DNA from: Candidatus Dormiibacterota bacterium
GTDB taxonomy: Bacteria > Vulcanimicrobiota > Vulcanimicrobiia > Vulcanimicrobiales > Vulcanimicrobiaceae
DNA length: 64,000 nt
Direction of reading: 5' to 3'
Assembly: GCA_035532035.1 (NCBI GenBank)
Contig: DATKRS010000029.1
Location: 62,001-126,000 of the forward strand
The stretch's first letter is position 1. Each line of letters opens with the position of its first letter. Shown one piece after another: positions 1 through 12,377 of the stretch. The notes beneath the pieces are model-generated. The model searched no databases. It was not told the origin of the DNA and saw only the letters and a program-made list of their open reading frames with translations. Both the position numbers and the translations under genes were made by a program.

Positions 1-383
1 CTTACACTCTTTCCCGTGACCAAGCGCCGCAAACCCGCGCTTACGCCGGTCAACGCTGCCCCGATGTTGACGATGGCCGGCGATATCGCTTGACGCACGA
101 GCGCCGTCGTCCCGGAGACCGACCCCGCTACGCTCTCGAGCGCGCCGACCGCACCGCCGAGCCGTGCCAGCGTCTCGTCGGCCGTCGCGGAGATACCTTC
201 GACGTGTTCCAACGCCTCGCCGACGGGTTTTCCGATGCCCGCGATCTGGCGATCGACTTCGTCGAGCGTCTTTCCGAGACGCACGAAGAGCCGCGCAAGC
301 GCGAGCATCGCGACGAAGATTCCGGCACCGACCAGAAAGATGCCGGCACCGGCGCCGACATCGAGAACGCTTGGCCAATCCAT
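1..383 (-). CDS. DUF948 family membrane-anchored protein (partial, 3' end off window)
   Basis: About 127 residues are visible, read from an ATG at 383 to the window edge with no stop. The first 30 residues contain a hydrophobic segment (GIFLVGAGIFVAMLALARL) that looks like a single N-terminal membrane anchor. It is followed by an amphipathic helical stretch (GKTLDEVDRQIAGIGKPV) of the kind seen in DUF948 (YtxG-like) proteins, whose function is unknown. The start lies one base after the stop of the cysteine desulfurase gene, so the two are probably co-transcribed. The C-terminus is not seen. Confidence 0.7.
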   Translation of the reverse strand, partial: MDWPSVLDVGAGAGIFLVGAGIFVAMLALARLFVRLGKTLDEVDRQIAGIGKPVGEALEHVEGISATADETLARLGGAVGALESVAGSVSGTTALVRQAISPAIVNIGAALTGVSAGLRRLVTGKSV

Positions 384-384
384 A

Positions 385-1491
385 TCAGGTCCGGCGCAGT
401 TCTGACACCGCGACGGGCATGACCTGCAGGACGCGATCGACCTCCTCCTGCGTCGTGGACGAACCCATGGAGAAGCGGACGGCCTCCTCGCCGTTTCCAT
501 CCTGGAGCGCGGCTATCACGTGGCTCGGCTCCGCGATACCCGACGTGCAGGCGCTTCCCGGCGAGACTGCGATGCCGTCGAGGTCGAGACGTACGCAGAG
601 CGCCTCGGCCTTCACGCCGGCGACCGAGAGGTTCGCGATGCCCGCGAGACGCGGGTTGGCGCCGTTGACGCGGAGCAGCGCCACGCTCGCGAGCAGCCCG
701 ATCTCGAGCCGGTCTCTCAGGGGCTCCACGAGGGAAACCCGCTGCCGGCGCTCCGATTCCGCCAGTTCCAGCGCCGTAGCGGCCCCGGCAGCTGCGGCAA
801 CGCTTTCGGTCCCGGAGTGCTTCCCGAACTCCTGGCCGCCACCATAGACGATCGGCTCGATCGCAACGCTCTCCCGAACGCAGAGGATGCCGAAGCCCGC
901 GGGTCCGCCAAACTTGTGCGCGGCGAGCGAGATCGCGTCGGCGCCCAAATCCGCAAGCGGTAACCAGCCTGGTGCTGCGATCGCATCCGTATGGAAGAGT
1001 ACTCCGCGCTCGCGCGCGAGCGCCGCGAAACGAGCAACCGGTTGGATCGTTCCGATCTCGTTGTTTGCATACATGATGCTTGCGAGCACGGTATCGGGGC
1101 GCAACTCTGCAGCGAAACGTTCCGGATCGACGAAGCCGTGCCGATCCACCGGCAGCAACGTCACGTCGTATCCCTCGTCGCGCAAGCGGTCGAGCGCGTG
1201 CAAGATCGCGTGATGCTCGATCGCGCTCGAGAGGACGTGCCGGCCGTTGCCGGCTCTCGCCATTCCTATGATGGCCAACGAATCGGCTTGCGAGCCGCCG
1301 CCGACGAAGAGCACCTCCTTGCGCCTCACGCCCAGCACGCGCGCGATGCGTTCGCGCGCCTCCTCGAGCACCGTCCGAGCGCGCCGTCCCTCGCGATGCA
1401 GCGAGCTCGGGTTGTAGGTCCCGCCCTCCAGATAAGGGAGCATGGCTGCCAAGGCTTCGGCACGCAACGGCGTCGTCGCGGCGTAGTCCAT
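385..1491 (-). CDS. cysteine desulfurase (NifS/IscS type)
   Basis: A 368-residue PLP-dependent class V aminotransferase-fold enzyme that removes sulfur from L-cysteine for Fe-S clusters or tRNA thiolation. The N-terminus MDYAATTPL is the family signature, the Schiff-base lysine lies in SLAAHKFGGPAG, and the persulfide cysteine lies in SPGSACTSG, followed by RFSMGSSTT near the C-terminus. The group I active-site loop points to NifS/IscS rather than SufS. The ATG at 1491 matches the conserved start, but a GTG at 1512 with GGAAAG upstream is an alternative that adds seven residues. It is followed one base later by the DUF948 gene. No iscU or other Fe-S gene is adjacent, so the sulfur acceptor is unknown. 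Confidence 0.92.
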   Translation of the reverse strand: MDYAATTPLRAEALAAMLPYLEGGTYNPSSLHREGRRARTVLEEARERIARVLGVRRKEVLFVGGGSQADSLAIIGMARAGNGRHVLSSAIEHHAILHALDRLRDEGYDVTLLPVDRHGFVDPERFAAELRPDTVLASIMYANNEIGTIQPVARFAALARERGVLFHTDAIAAPGWLPLADLGADAISLAAHKFGGPAGFGILCVRESVAIEPIVYGGGQEFGKHSGTESVAAAAGAATALELAESERRQRVSLVEPLRDRLEIGLLASVALLRVNGANPRLAGIANLSVAGVKAEALCVRLDLDGIAVSPGSACTSGIAEPSHVIAALQDGNGEEAVRFSMGSSTTQEEVDRVLQVMPVAVSELRRT

Positions 1492-1591
1492 GTATATTCG
1501 GGATTGCGTCACAGGGCTTTCCAAGGAGGCAGCGTTAGCATGGCGTCGTGCGAAGCTCCATTGCACACTCCGAGAAGTAGCAACGGGAACC

Positions 1592-1625
1592 GGCGGTCCG
1601 ATATCAATCGGGCCGCCTCTTTTTT
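1592..1625. terminator. terminator-like hairpin at the end of rarA
   Basis: An 11-bp stem (1592-1602 with 1607-1617, one G-T wobble) closes a 4-base loop. On the plus strand it is followed by TCTTTTTT, the shape of an intrinsic terminator. On the minus strand the stem contains the rarA stop codon but has only a mixed T-containing tail. It may end rarA transcripts, or stop antisense transcripts entering rarA from the cysteine desulfurase side. Confidence 0.5.
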
Positions 1626-2860
1626 GCCGGCTCGTAGTACGTACGGCCGATGAGGTTCTCCGGGAGAAAGACTTGGGCGACGTCGTAATCGTCGTGGGTG
1701 TAATGGTAGTCGCGTCCGTAGCCGAGATCGCGCATGAGCCCCGTCGGCGCGTTGCGTAGATGCAGCGGCACCGGTTCGTTGCGCGTTGCCTGCACGTCCT
1801 CCATTGCGGCGAAGTACGCTCTGCCAACGGCATTGCTCTTCGGTGCGATCGCCAGATAGAGCGTCGCGTGCGCCAACGCGTAGAAACCCTCCGGCAACCC
1901 GACGAAGTGCACCGCTTGTTGCGCGGCGACAGCCACACGAAGACCCGCTGAGTCGGCGAGTCCGACATCTTCCGACGCGAGGATCACGAGCCTGCGTGCG
2001 ATGAAGAGGGGGTCTTCGCCGCCTTCGATCATGCGCGCCAGCCAATAGACCGCCGCGTTCGGATCGCTGCCGCGAATAGACTTGATGAAGGCGGAGACCG
2101 TGTCGTAATGCGCGTCGCCGCCCTTGTCGTAGACTGACGCCCTCCGCTGCATCGCATCGAGGACTTGCGCTCGGTCGATGGCGCGCACGCCGGCTTGCGG
2201 TTGTGCCGCTGCTGCTGCGAACTCGAGTGCGTTGAGCGCCGCGCGGGCATCGCCGTTCGCGAGCCCGACGAGCGCCACGCGGGCCTCATCGTCGAGACGC
2301 ACCTCCAACCCACCAAGCCCGCGCTCGCGATCGTGCAGGGCGCGATCGACGATCGTTGCGACGTCGTCGTCCGAGAGCGGCTTCAGCACGAAGACCCGCG
2401 CGCGGGAGAGCAGCGCCGAGTTCACCTCGAACGACGGGTTTTCGGTCGTGGCGCCGACGAGCGTCACGGTTCCGTCCTCCACGTACGGCAGAATCGCATC
2501 TTGCTGCGCCTTGTTGAAACGATGGATCTCGTCGACGAACAGGAGGCTGCGCCTTCCCAGGCGCTTGCGCGCCTGCGCCTGCGCGACGACGCGACGCAAG
2601 TCGGCAACGCCGGCGCTCACTGCCGAGAGGTGCGTGAACTCCGCTTCCGTCGCACGGGCGACGATCTCGGCAAGCGTGGTCTTCCCGGTTCCCGGCGGGC
2701 CCCAGAGAATCATGGAGGGGACGGCATCGCGCTCGATCGCGCGCCGTAGCGGCCGCCCCGGACCGACGAGCTCTTCCTGGCCGACGAACTCCTCGAGCTG
2801 CTGCGGGCGCATACGCGCCGCGAGCGGCACGCTCTGCAACCCCAAGTCGAAGAGGCTCAC
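1604..2860 (-). CDS. rarA: replication-associated recombination protein A (RarA/MgsA AAA+ ATPase)
   Basis: A 418-residue clamp-loader-like AAA+ ATPase that acts at stalled replication forks. Walker A is GPPGTGKT (residues 54-61), Walker B is LLFVDEIHRF (around 106-115), and the sensor segment TLVGATTENPSFEVN is typical of the RarA/WRNIP1 family. The C-terminal half carries the tetramerisation domain with DPNAAVYWLARM. The start is GTG at 2860, whose GTGA overlaps the stop of the LptA-like gene, so translation is probably coupled. The length matches the family. Confidence 0.95.
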   Translation of the reverse strand: MSLFDLGLQSVPLAARMRPQQLEEFVGQEELVGPGRPLRRAIERDAVPSMILWGPPGTGKTTLAEIVARATEAEFTHLSAVSAGVADLRRVVAQAQARKRLGRRSLLFVDEIHRFNKAQQDAILPYVEDGTVTLVGATTENPSFEVNSALLSRARVFVLKPLSDDDVATIVDRALHDRERGLGGLEVRLDDEARVALVGLANGDARAALNALEFAAAAAQPQAGVRAIDRAQVLDAMQRRASVYDKGGDAHYDTVSAFIKSIRGSDPNAAVYWLARMIEGGEDPLFIARRLVILASEDVGLADSAGLRVAVAAQQAVHFVGLPEGFYALAHATLYLAIAPKSNAVGRAYFAAMEDVQATRNEPVPLHLRNAPTGLMRDLGYGRDYHYTHDDYDVAQVFLPENLIGRTYYEPAKKRRPD

Positions 2861-3522
2861 GGGTGCGGCGTGTGCAGCCCCGGTATTCGTATCGGCTTGG
2901 GAGTCGCGATGTGTGGTTGCACCTCGCTCGGGAACTGCATCGTAACGTTCCCTTCGGCGTGCGCGTTGCCGGTGACGGTATCGTATGCGATGCGATCCGC
3001 GACGACGTTTCGCAACCCTTGGGCGACGCGAGCGTTGCCGGAGAGATACAGCATGTGGCTCGCATCGTTGAGCATTCCGCGCTCGGCATCGACCGTCGTG
3101 TTCTCCTGCACGTAGTGCACGTGACCCGTGGCGACGTAGACGCGCGTCTTTCCGTCGATGCGAATCTGATCGGCGGTGAGCGTCGCCGGGCCGCTCGGAT
3201 GCGTGATGCTGCCGCTCGCCATTCCGGCGAAGTTGCCGCTTTGGTCGTGCATCGTGACGTCACCGTACAGCGTGACGATCTGCGTCTTGTAGTTTCCGTT
3301 CGCGCGATCGGCTTCGACGTCGCCCCCTTGCCGGGTCATCAGGAGCTTGGTCGGAACGCTGAAGTCACCGCTCTTCTGGTTGAAATCGAGCGACGACGTG
3401 TGCACCGTCCAAATGCCCACGGCGAAAGAGTCGCTGTACGCGCTCGGCGCGGGCGTCGGGGAGGCAGCAACGGCAGCGGCAACGATCGCTCCGGCGATGG
3501 CCGCGGTGAGCGGACGGATCAT
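2857..3522 (-). CDS. LptA/OstA-like periplasmic protein
   Basis: A 221-residue protein with an N-terminal signal peptide (MIRPLTAAIAGAIVAAAVAA, predicted cleavage near residue 20). Repeating beta-strand patterns follow, such as MTRQGGDVEADRANGNYKTQ, VTLYGDVTMHDQSG and RVYVATGHVHYVQ, typical of the OstA/LptA N-terminal-like domain. Family members bridge LPS or other amphiphiles across the periplasm. The ATG at 3522 overlaps the preceding stop by 4 bp (ATGA) and sits just before the signal peptide; the reading frame upstream of it is low-complexity Arg-rich and not credible. No lptB, lptC or lptD lies nearby, so the LPS-transport role is inferred from fold only. Confidence 0.72.
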   Translation of the reverse strand: MIRPLTAAIAGAIVAAAVAASPTPAPSAYSDSFAVGIWTVHTSSLDFNQKSGDFSVPTKLLMTRQGGDVEADRANGNYKTQIVTLYGDVTMHDQSGNFAGMASGSITHPSGPATLTADQIRIDGKTRVYVATGHVHYVQENTTVDAERGMLNDASHMLYLSGNARVAQGLRNVVADRIAYDTVTGNAHAEGNVTMQFPSEVQPHIATPKPIRIPGLHTPHP

Positions 3523-4067
3523 GGTTCGGATACAATCCTCGTGGGGTCGATGACGCAGACTTCGAGCCGCGGCGCGACTTCTCCGCGCTCGAGGAGAAGA
3601 TCGGCGCCTGACGGTAGCCCCGCGGATCCATCCCCAGCGTACGCAGTGCCGCACGTAAGCAGTGGGCCGCAACGTTCGAGGAGCGCCTGCGCGAGTGGCT
3701 CCTGCGGCACGAAAAACGCAACGCGCTCGCGCTCGGCTAGCCCGGATGCCGAGAAAAAGGACGGGCGTTTCAGCAGCACGGAAAGCGGGCCCGTTCGCGC
3801 GTGTTTCACGGCGAGCGCGGCGAGCGCGTCGTTAGGAGCGTACTCGAGCAGCTCGGCAGTGCTACCGACGCAGAGTTCCATGCGTCCACCCTCCTGCTCG
3901 CAGGCATACGCGCACACCGCCTTTACGGCGTCTTCGCGCTGTAAATCGCAGCCGAAGCGATAGCCCGTTTCATCCGAATACACAACGGTACCCCCGGCGA
4001 AGACGACGCGCGCTCCCTCCTCGACGACGTCTTCGGCCCGCTCGCGCCGCGCGTCGAGAATCCTCAA
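3519..4067 (-). CDS. divergent YrdC/Sua5-like protein (threonylcarbamoyl-AMP synthase fold)
   Basis: About 182 residues. The order of segments resembles YrdC: GGTVVYSDETGYRFGCD in place of the usual PT-[DE]-T-VYG-[LI]-G-C-D, then ALAVKHARTGPLSVLLKRPSFF in place of the KPLT region, then PQEPLAQALLERCGPLLTCG and VCVIDPTRI near the end. Several canonical residues of true Sua5/YrdC are altered, so it may be a paralogue that has lost or changed activity. The start is uncertain: TTG at 4067 leaves 19 bp after the mreB stop, while TTG at 4145 would overlap mreB by 59 bp; neither has a clear ribosome binding site. Its stop overlaps the LptA-like start (ATGA). Confidence 0.55.
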   Translation of the reverse strand: MRILDARRERAEDVVEEGARVVFAGGTVVYSDETGYRFGCDLQREDAVKAVCAYACEQEGGRMELCVGSTAELLEYAPNDALAALAVKHARTGPLSVLLKRPSFFSASGLAERERVAFFVPQEPLAQALLERCGPLLTCGTAYAGDGSAGLPSGADLLLERGEVAPRLEVCVIDPTRIVSEP

Positions 4068-4086
4068 TGCCGCGAAACGGACGCCA

Positions 4087-5085
<999 letters not shown>

Positions 5086-6450
5086 TTAGCCGGTTGCTGT
5101 GTTGACGCGTGGATACGCGCTCGTTTCGAAAATCGTCGATGGCTCGACGAACTGCGTGACGCCGCTCGAACGCTGCACTTGCGCACCGAGCTCGGAGAGC
5201 GTCTCCGTCAACCGCTCGTACCCGCGGTCGATGTACTCGAGGCCGATGATCTCCGTTTCCCCCGCAGCACCGAGACCCGCGATGACGAGGCCCGCACCGG
5301 CGCGAATGTCTGGTGCTTCGACCGGCGCGCCGGAGAGTTGTGCGACGCCCTTGACGACCGCAGCGTTGCTCTCCATCGAAACCTTCACGTCGGCACCCAT
5401 GCGCGCAAGCTCGTTGACGTAGGAGAAGCGCGCGTTGAAGATCGATTCCTCGACAACGCTGGTTCCCGGAACGGTGCAGAGGAAGGCCACCGCCTGCGGC
5501 TGCAAGTCAGTCGCGAACCCGGGGTATGGAGCCGTGACGATGCTCGTCCCCGCATCGATCGTATCGCCCCGCAGACGCACCCAATCGTCTCCGGTCGTGA
5601 TCTCCGCACCGCACTCGGCGAGCTTCTCCACGACGGCATCGAGATGCTGCGGCCGGCACTGCGTCACCGTGACGTCCCCTCTCGTCACGGCTCCGGCGAA
5701 GAGCAGCGTTCCCGCAACGATGCGATCCGGAATGATTTCGTATTCGCCGCCCTTGAGCTCGTGAACGCCGTCGATGACGATCGTGTCCGTCCCGGCACCG
5801 GCGACGTTGGCGCCCATCGCGACCAGGAAGTTTGCCAGATCGACGACTTCCGGCTCCATCGCAACGTTATGCAGCATGGTCGTGCCGTCGGCGAGAACCG
5901 CGCTCAGCATCGCATTCTTCGTCGCGCCGACGCTCGGCATGCGAAACTCGACCGACGCTCCCTTTAGGCGTTTCTTCTTGCAGTGCGCGATCAAGTAGCC
6001 GTGCGCGTTGCGCACCTCGCATCCGAGCGCGACGAACGCTTGCTCGTGCATGTCGGTCGCGCGCGTGCCGAGGACGCAGCCACCGGGCAAGGGCACTTCG
6101 GCGCGGCGGAAGCGGCCCAGGAGGGGACCGACGACGTCGAACGATGCCGCCAGCTTGCGCACGAGCGTGTAGGGAGCGCGGAATGTCGTGACGTTGCTCG
6201 CGTCGATCGTGAGCGAATGCTCGCCTTCATGGCGTATGCGCGCGCCGAGTGCTTCGAGCAGCGACCACATCACGGAAACGTCGGTGATGCGGGGGACGCG
6301 ATGCAGCGTTACGGGACTCTTGGCTAATAACGACGCGGCCATGATCGGTAGGGCGGCGTTTTTGGCGCCGTGCGTGGGAACCGATCCTTCCAAGCGTGCG
6401 CCGCCGCGAATGCGCAGCGTCGTCTCTAAACGGTCGAGCATTGTTGTCAT
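5086..6450 (-). CDS. murA: UDP-N-acetylglucosamine 1-carboxyvinyltransferase
   Basis: A 454-residue EPSP synthase-fold enzyme that transfers enolpyruvate from PEP to UDP-GlcNAc, the first committed step of peptidoglycan synthesis in the cytoplasm. THGAKNAALPIMAASLLA holds the conserved Lys-Asn pair, and the catalytic cysteine lies in LPGGCVLGTR, so it should be of the fosfomycin-sensitive type. ATG at 6450 is preferred over TTG at 6468; a further ATG at 6441 is possible. It sits 68 bp after atpC and just ahead of mreB, linking wall precursor synthesis to the elongation machinery. Confidence 0.95.
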   Translation of the reverse strand: MTTMLDRLETTLRIRGGARLEGSVPTHGAKNAALPIMAASLLAKSPVTLHRVPRITDVSVMWSLLEALGARIRHEGEHSLTIDASNVTTFRAPYTLVRKLAASFDVVGPLLGRFRRAEVPLPGGCVLGTRATDMHEQAFVALGCEVRNAHGYLIAHCKKKRLKGASVEFRMPSVGATKNAMLSAVLADGTTMLHNVAMEPEVVDLANFLVAMGANVAGAGTDTIVIDGVHELKGGEYEIIPDRIVAGTLLFAGAVTRGDVTVTQCRPQHLDAVVEKLAECGAEITTGDDWVRLRGDTIDAGTSIVTAPYPGFATDLQPQAVAFLCTVPGTSVVEESIFNARFSYVNELARMGADVKVSMESNAAVVKGVAQLSGAPVEAPDIRAGAGLVIAGLGAAGETEIIGLEYIDRGYERLTETLSELGAQVQRSSGVTQFVEPSTIFETSAYPRVNTATG

Positions 6451-6518
6451 GAAAGCGTGTCCGCGCAAGGTTCGCGCCGCGAGGCGCTGCGCCCCGCCTC
6501 GTCCGGTGCCGGACCGGG

Positions 6519-6902
6519 TTACGTCTCGTGCCCCGTGAGTCGGAGCTTTGCCCGCGCGAACTCCTCTGCGGCGCGATCGTGCGCGGCTTGGGCTTGAGCG
6601 AGCTCTTGGCGCGTTCTTGCCACGTCGACGTCCTCGAATCGCAGCGCCTCGTCGACGAGCACGGTCACGCGGTCGGGCAAGGCCTGGATGAAGCCGGATC
6701 CGGTCGCGCGCTCGAGGCGCTCGCTCGCACCCTCGCGCACGACGTTTGCTCGCAGCAAGCCCGGCCGCAGCGCGGCCAATAGCGGAGCGTGACGGGGCAG
6801 GATACCCTCCTCACCCTCGGTCGTGACCACGATGACCAGCTCGGCATCGCCTTCGAAGACGATCTCTCCGGGCGCGATCAGCTTGAACGGGACGGTTGCC
6901 AC
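6519..6902 (-). CDS. atpC: ATP synthase F1 epsilon subunit
   Basis: A 127-residue central-stalk subunit that couples rotation and can inhibit ATP hydrolysis. The beta-sandwich domain is recognisable from PFKLIAPGEIVFEGDAELV and EGEEGILPRHAPLLAALRPG, and the C-terminal half is an alpha-helical hairpin (RTRQELAQAQAAHDRAAEEFARAKLRL). The start is GTG at 6902, 8 bp after the atpD stop; the frame runs open upstream inside atpD but has no homology there. It is the last gene of the ATP synthase operon. Confidence 0.93.
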   Translation of the reverse strand: MATVPFKLIAPGEIVFEGDAELVIVVTTEGEEGILPRHAPLLAALRPGLLRANVVREGASERLERATGSGFIQALPDRVTVLVDEALRFEDVDVARTRQELAQAQAAHDRAAEEFARAKLRLTGHET

Positions 6903-6910
6903 GATCGACG

Positions 6911-9359
<2,449 letters not shown>

Positions 9360-9360
9360 A

Positions 9361-10860
9361 TCAGAACGCCTTGTTGAACTCGGCGAGTGCCGCGTCGAGC
9401 CTCTTCTTCGTCTCGTCCGCGAGCTGGCCGGATTGTGCGATGTCGGTCGGGATGGCAGCGTAGCGCTCGTGCACGAACTGGATCGCCCCGATCGCCCAGT
9501 TCTGCAGACGGCTCGTTTCGACGTCGTTGACGAACCCTTTCGTGCCGGCGTAGAGGAGAATCACCTGATCCTCCATCGGCATCGGTTGATATTGCGGCTG
9601 CTTGAGCAGCTCGGTAAGCTTCTCGCCGCGGAGCAGCTGCATCTGCGTCGACTTGTCGAGGTCGCTCGCAAGCTTTGCGAAGGCCGCGAGATCACGATAC
9701 TGCGCGAGTTCCAGCTTCAACTGCCCGGCCACCGATTTCATTGCCTTCGTCTGTGCGGCGCCGCCGACGCGCGAGACCGAGAGCCCGACGTCGATCGCCG
9801 GCCGGATGCCTTGAAAGAATAGGCTCGGCGTCAAATAGATCTGACCGTCCGTAATCGAGATGACGTTGGTGGGAATGTACGCCGAGAAATCGCCGGCTTG
9901 CGTCTCGATGATCGGCAAGGCCGTCATCGAGCCGCCGCCCATCTCGTCGCTGAGCTTCGCCGCACGCTCGAGCAGGCGCGAATGAAGATAGAACACGTCT
10001 CCCGGGTAGGCTTCCCGGCCCGGCGGCCGCCGCAGCAAGAGCGACATCTCGCGATAAGCTTGTGCGTGCTTCGTCAGATCGTCGTAGATAACGAGCACGT
10101 CCTTGCCGGCATACATCAGGTCTTCGCCCATCGCACACCCCGCGAACGGCGCGATCCAACGCAGTGCGGCAGCATCAGCCGGGCTGACCGTCACGATGGT
10201 CGTGTACTCCATCGCGCCCTTCTGCTCGAGAATTTGCGAGAGGGCGGAAACGGTCGAGTTCTTCTGGCCAATGGCAACGTAGATACAGAAAACGTTGCCT
10301 CCTCGCTGGTTGATGATCGTGTCGATCGCGATCGCGGTTTTGCCGGTCGAGCGATCGCCGATGATGAGCTCGCGCTGTCCCTTTCCGATGGGAACCAACG
10401 CGTCGATGGCGCGGATGCCGGTCTGGAGCGGTTGAAAGACGGGGCGGCGCTGCACGACGCTGGGCGCAGTGTTCTCGACCGTCCGCAGGCGCGCCGCGTC
10501 GAGCGTACCTTTGCCGTCGACGGGCCGGCCGAGCGGATCGACGACGCGCCCCAGGAGGGCCTCGCCGACCGGCACGGAGGCGATGCGCCCCGTCCTGCGC
10601 ACCTTGTCGCCCTCCTGAACCTCGGCATCCGGCCCCATGATGACGACGCCGACGTTGTCCTCCTCGAGGTTCAGGGCAACGCCTTGCAGACCGTTCGGAA
10701 ACTCGACGAGCTCCGAAAACCGTACGCCGCGCAGCCCGTAGACGCGCGCGAGGTTGGCGCCGACCTCGATCACCGTACCGACCTCGTCCTCTTCGAGCTC
10801 GCCTTTGAAGCCGGCGATCTGCGACTTGAGCAGTCCGGCGATTTCGTCTGCGTTGATCAT
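9361..10860 (-). CDS. atpA: ATP synthase F1 alpha subunit
   Basis: A 499-residue non-catalytic nucleotide-binding subunit. The P-loop GDRSTGKT lies at residues 168-175, and [17 protein letters not shown] is the conserved alpha signature near the C-terminal third. The N-terminus [18 protein letters not shown] matches the family start. ATG at 10860 has GAAAGAAAGCC upstream. It lies between atpH and atpG in the standard F1 order. Confidence 0.96.
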   Translation of the reverse strand: MINADEIAGLLKSQIAGFKGELEEDEVGTVIEVGANLARVYGLRGVRFSELVEFPNGLQGVALNLEEDNVGVVIMGPDAEVQEGDKVRRTGRIASVPVGEALLGRVVDPLGRPVDGKGTLDAARLRTVENTAPSVVQRRPVFQPLQTGIRAIDALVPIGKGQRELIIGDRSTGKTAIAIDTIINQRGGNVFCIYVAIGQKNSTVSALSQILEQKGAMEYTTIVTVSPADAAALRWIAPFAGCAMGEDLMYAGKDVLVIYDDLTKHAQAYREMSLLLRRPPGREAYPGDVFYLHSRLLERAAKLSDEMGGGSMTALPIIETQAGDFSAYIPTNVISITDGQIYLTPSLFFQGIRPAIDVGLSVSRVGGAAQTKAMKSVAGQLKLELAQYRDLAAFAKLASDLDKSTQMQLLRGEKLTELLKQPQYQPMPMEDQVILLYAGTKGFVNDVETSRLQNWAIGAIQFVHERYAAIPTDIAQSGQLADETKKRLDAALAEFNKAF

Positions 10861-10888
10861 GTTTGGCTTTCTTTCGTGGTGAGTATCG

Positions 10889-11431
10889 TCATGTCGTTGC
10901 CGCGAGCGTTCGCGCCAGCTCGTCGAGCCGGCGCGCGATGGTGCCGTCGATGCGGCGGTCTCCCGTCGTCACGCGGACGCCCCCGATGAGCTGCGGGTCG
11001 ACCACGAGCTGCGGCTCGAAGCGCGTCTCGTACACGCGCTCGATACGCCCAACGAAGGCGGCGACCGCCTCAGCCTGGAGCGGCCGCGCCGAGGTGATCC
11101 TCAGGGTCGCAACGCCTCGTGCACGCATTTCAAGCAAACGATACTCTTCCAGCACGGCCCGCAGCAGCGCCTCGCGATGCTTGCGCACGAGCAAGAGCAG
11201 CGTGTGCAACGCAACGTCGTCCACTCTGCCTTCAAAGACCTTCGCCAGCACGCGCTCCTTCTCATAGCGGCTGATGATGGGAGCGAGGAAGAATCGGCGG
11301 GACTCCTCGCCCGCCTCGATGGCGGCGACGATGCGATCGAGGTCGGCACCGATGCGGTCGACGGCACCCGCCTCCGAGGCGAGCGCATAGACCGCAGATG
11401 CATAGCGTCTGGCAAGCGTACGGTTTATCAT
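10889..11431 (-). CDS. atpH: ATP synthase F1 delta subunit
   Basis: The 180-residue peripheral-stalk subunit that connects F1 to the b subunits. [20 protein letters not shown] at the N-terminus and [25 protein letters not shown] near the C-terminus are the two conserved family segments. The ATG at 11431 overlaps the atpF stop by 4 bp, so the peripheral-stalk genes are translationally coupled. Confidence 0.93.
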   Translation of the reverse strand: MINRTLARRYASAVYALASEAGAVDRIGADLDRIVAAIEAGEESRRFFLAPIISRYEKERVLAKVFEGRVDDVALHTLLLLVRKHREALLRAVLEEYRLLEMRARGVATLRITSARPLQAEAVAAFVGRIERVYETRFEPQLVVDPQLIGGVRVTTGDRRIDGTIARRLDELARTLAATT

Positions 11432-11934
11432 GCCTCACCTCGCGCGCTCTCCAGCGTCACCAAAAAGCGCTCGACGAGTCGAGCGTTTGCTGCGCCGTCG
11501 ATACTGCGCTGCGCCTGGTCGCGGGCTTGCGCCAGCGCCCGCGCAAGAATCTCATCGCGCAATCGTAAACGCGCTGCCTCGCGAGCCCGCTCGAGCTCTC
11601 CCGCAGCGTTGTGCAGAACGCGCTCGCAGGCAACCGTCGCCTCCGCGACGACGACCTCGCGCTCGCGCACGGCCTGCCCGTCGGCTCGCCGCCGAATGAG
11701 CTCCGCGTCGCGCGTCGCACCTTCGATCTCGTCGCGTAGTGCCTCGACCGCAGCCTTGGCCTCGTCACGATGTCGCTCGGCCTCCGAGATCTGCCGGTTG
11801 CTGCGCGCTTGCGCGGCGAGCACCATCGGTTGCAGCCAGCGCATCCAGACGAACGCCATCGCCGCGATGAAGAGTAGCGCCGAGGCAACCTGGCTCCAAA
11901 TCGCGATCTGAACGTAGAGCTGGCTCGACCCCAT
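11428..11934 (-). CDS. atpF: ATP synthase F0 b subunit
   Basis: 168 residues: one N-terminal membrane helix (around residues 8-32, SQVASALLFIAAMAFVWMRW) followed by a long charged helix suited to the right-handed coiled coil of the peripheral stalk. It is the second of two b-type genes and overlaps the stop of the first by one base (TGATG). The two proteins differ in sequence, which suggests a b/b' heterodimer rather than a b2 homodimer. Confidence 0.85.
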   Translation of the reverse strand: MGSSQLYVQIAIWSQVASALLFIAAMAFVWMRWLQPMVLAAQARSNRQISEAERHRDEAKAAVEALRDEIEGATRDAELIRRRADGQAVREREVVVAEATVACERVLHNAAGELERAREAARLRLRDEILARALAQARDQAQRSIDGAANARLVERFLVTLESARGEA

Positions 11935-12365
11935 CAGGCGCTCTCCGCCATGACGCGCTCGACCATCGCCTGCGCTAGACCGCTGACGGCACGCTCTTCA
12001 CCCGCGCGGGCGGCGTCCAGCTCCGCTGCTACGGCGCGCGTCGCTTCCTCGACGATCTCCTGGGCCTGGCGCGTGCACCGCGCGGCGATCTCCGCGGCCT
12101 CGTTCGTGCCTTGGGCACGCGCCGCGGCGATCCGGTGCGCGGCTTCGCGTCGCGCCGCCGCACGTACGCTCTCCGCGCTCTGCCGCAGCTGCGTCGCCTC
12201 GGCTTGATAGCGGTCGTAGTCCTCGACGAGGCCGTTGATGTACGCCCGTCGCTTGCGTATCGCTGCGGCGACGGGACGCAAGAAGACGACGTTCAAGATC
12301 GCGAAGAAAATCGCGAAGTTGACGAGCTGGACGACCAGCGTTCCGTCGACCGAAAGGAACGACAT
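11934..12365 (-). CDS. atpF': ATP synthase F0 b' subunit
   Basis: 143 residues with an N-terminal membrane helix (VQLVNFAIFFAILNVVFLRPV, the conserved b/b' start pattern) and a long Ala/Arg/Glu-rich helix. It lies directly after atpE, the usual place for b' in operons with paired b subunits such as those of phototrophs and some Chloroflexota. ATG at 12365. Which of the two genes is formally b and which b' is assigned by order and length only. Confidence 0.8.
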   Translation of the reverse strand: MSFLSVDGTLVVQLVNFAIFFAILNVVFLRPVAAAIRKRRAYINGLVEDYDRYQAEATQLRQSAESVRAAARREAAHRIAAARAQGTNEAAEIAARCTRQAQEIVEEATRAVAAELDAARAGEERAVSGLAQAMVERVMAESA

Positions 12366-12377
12366 GCCCGGCGCGCG

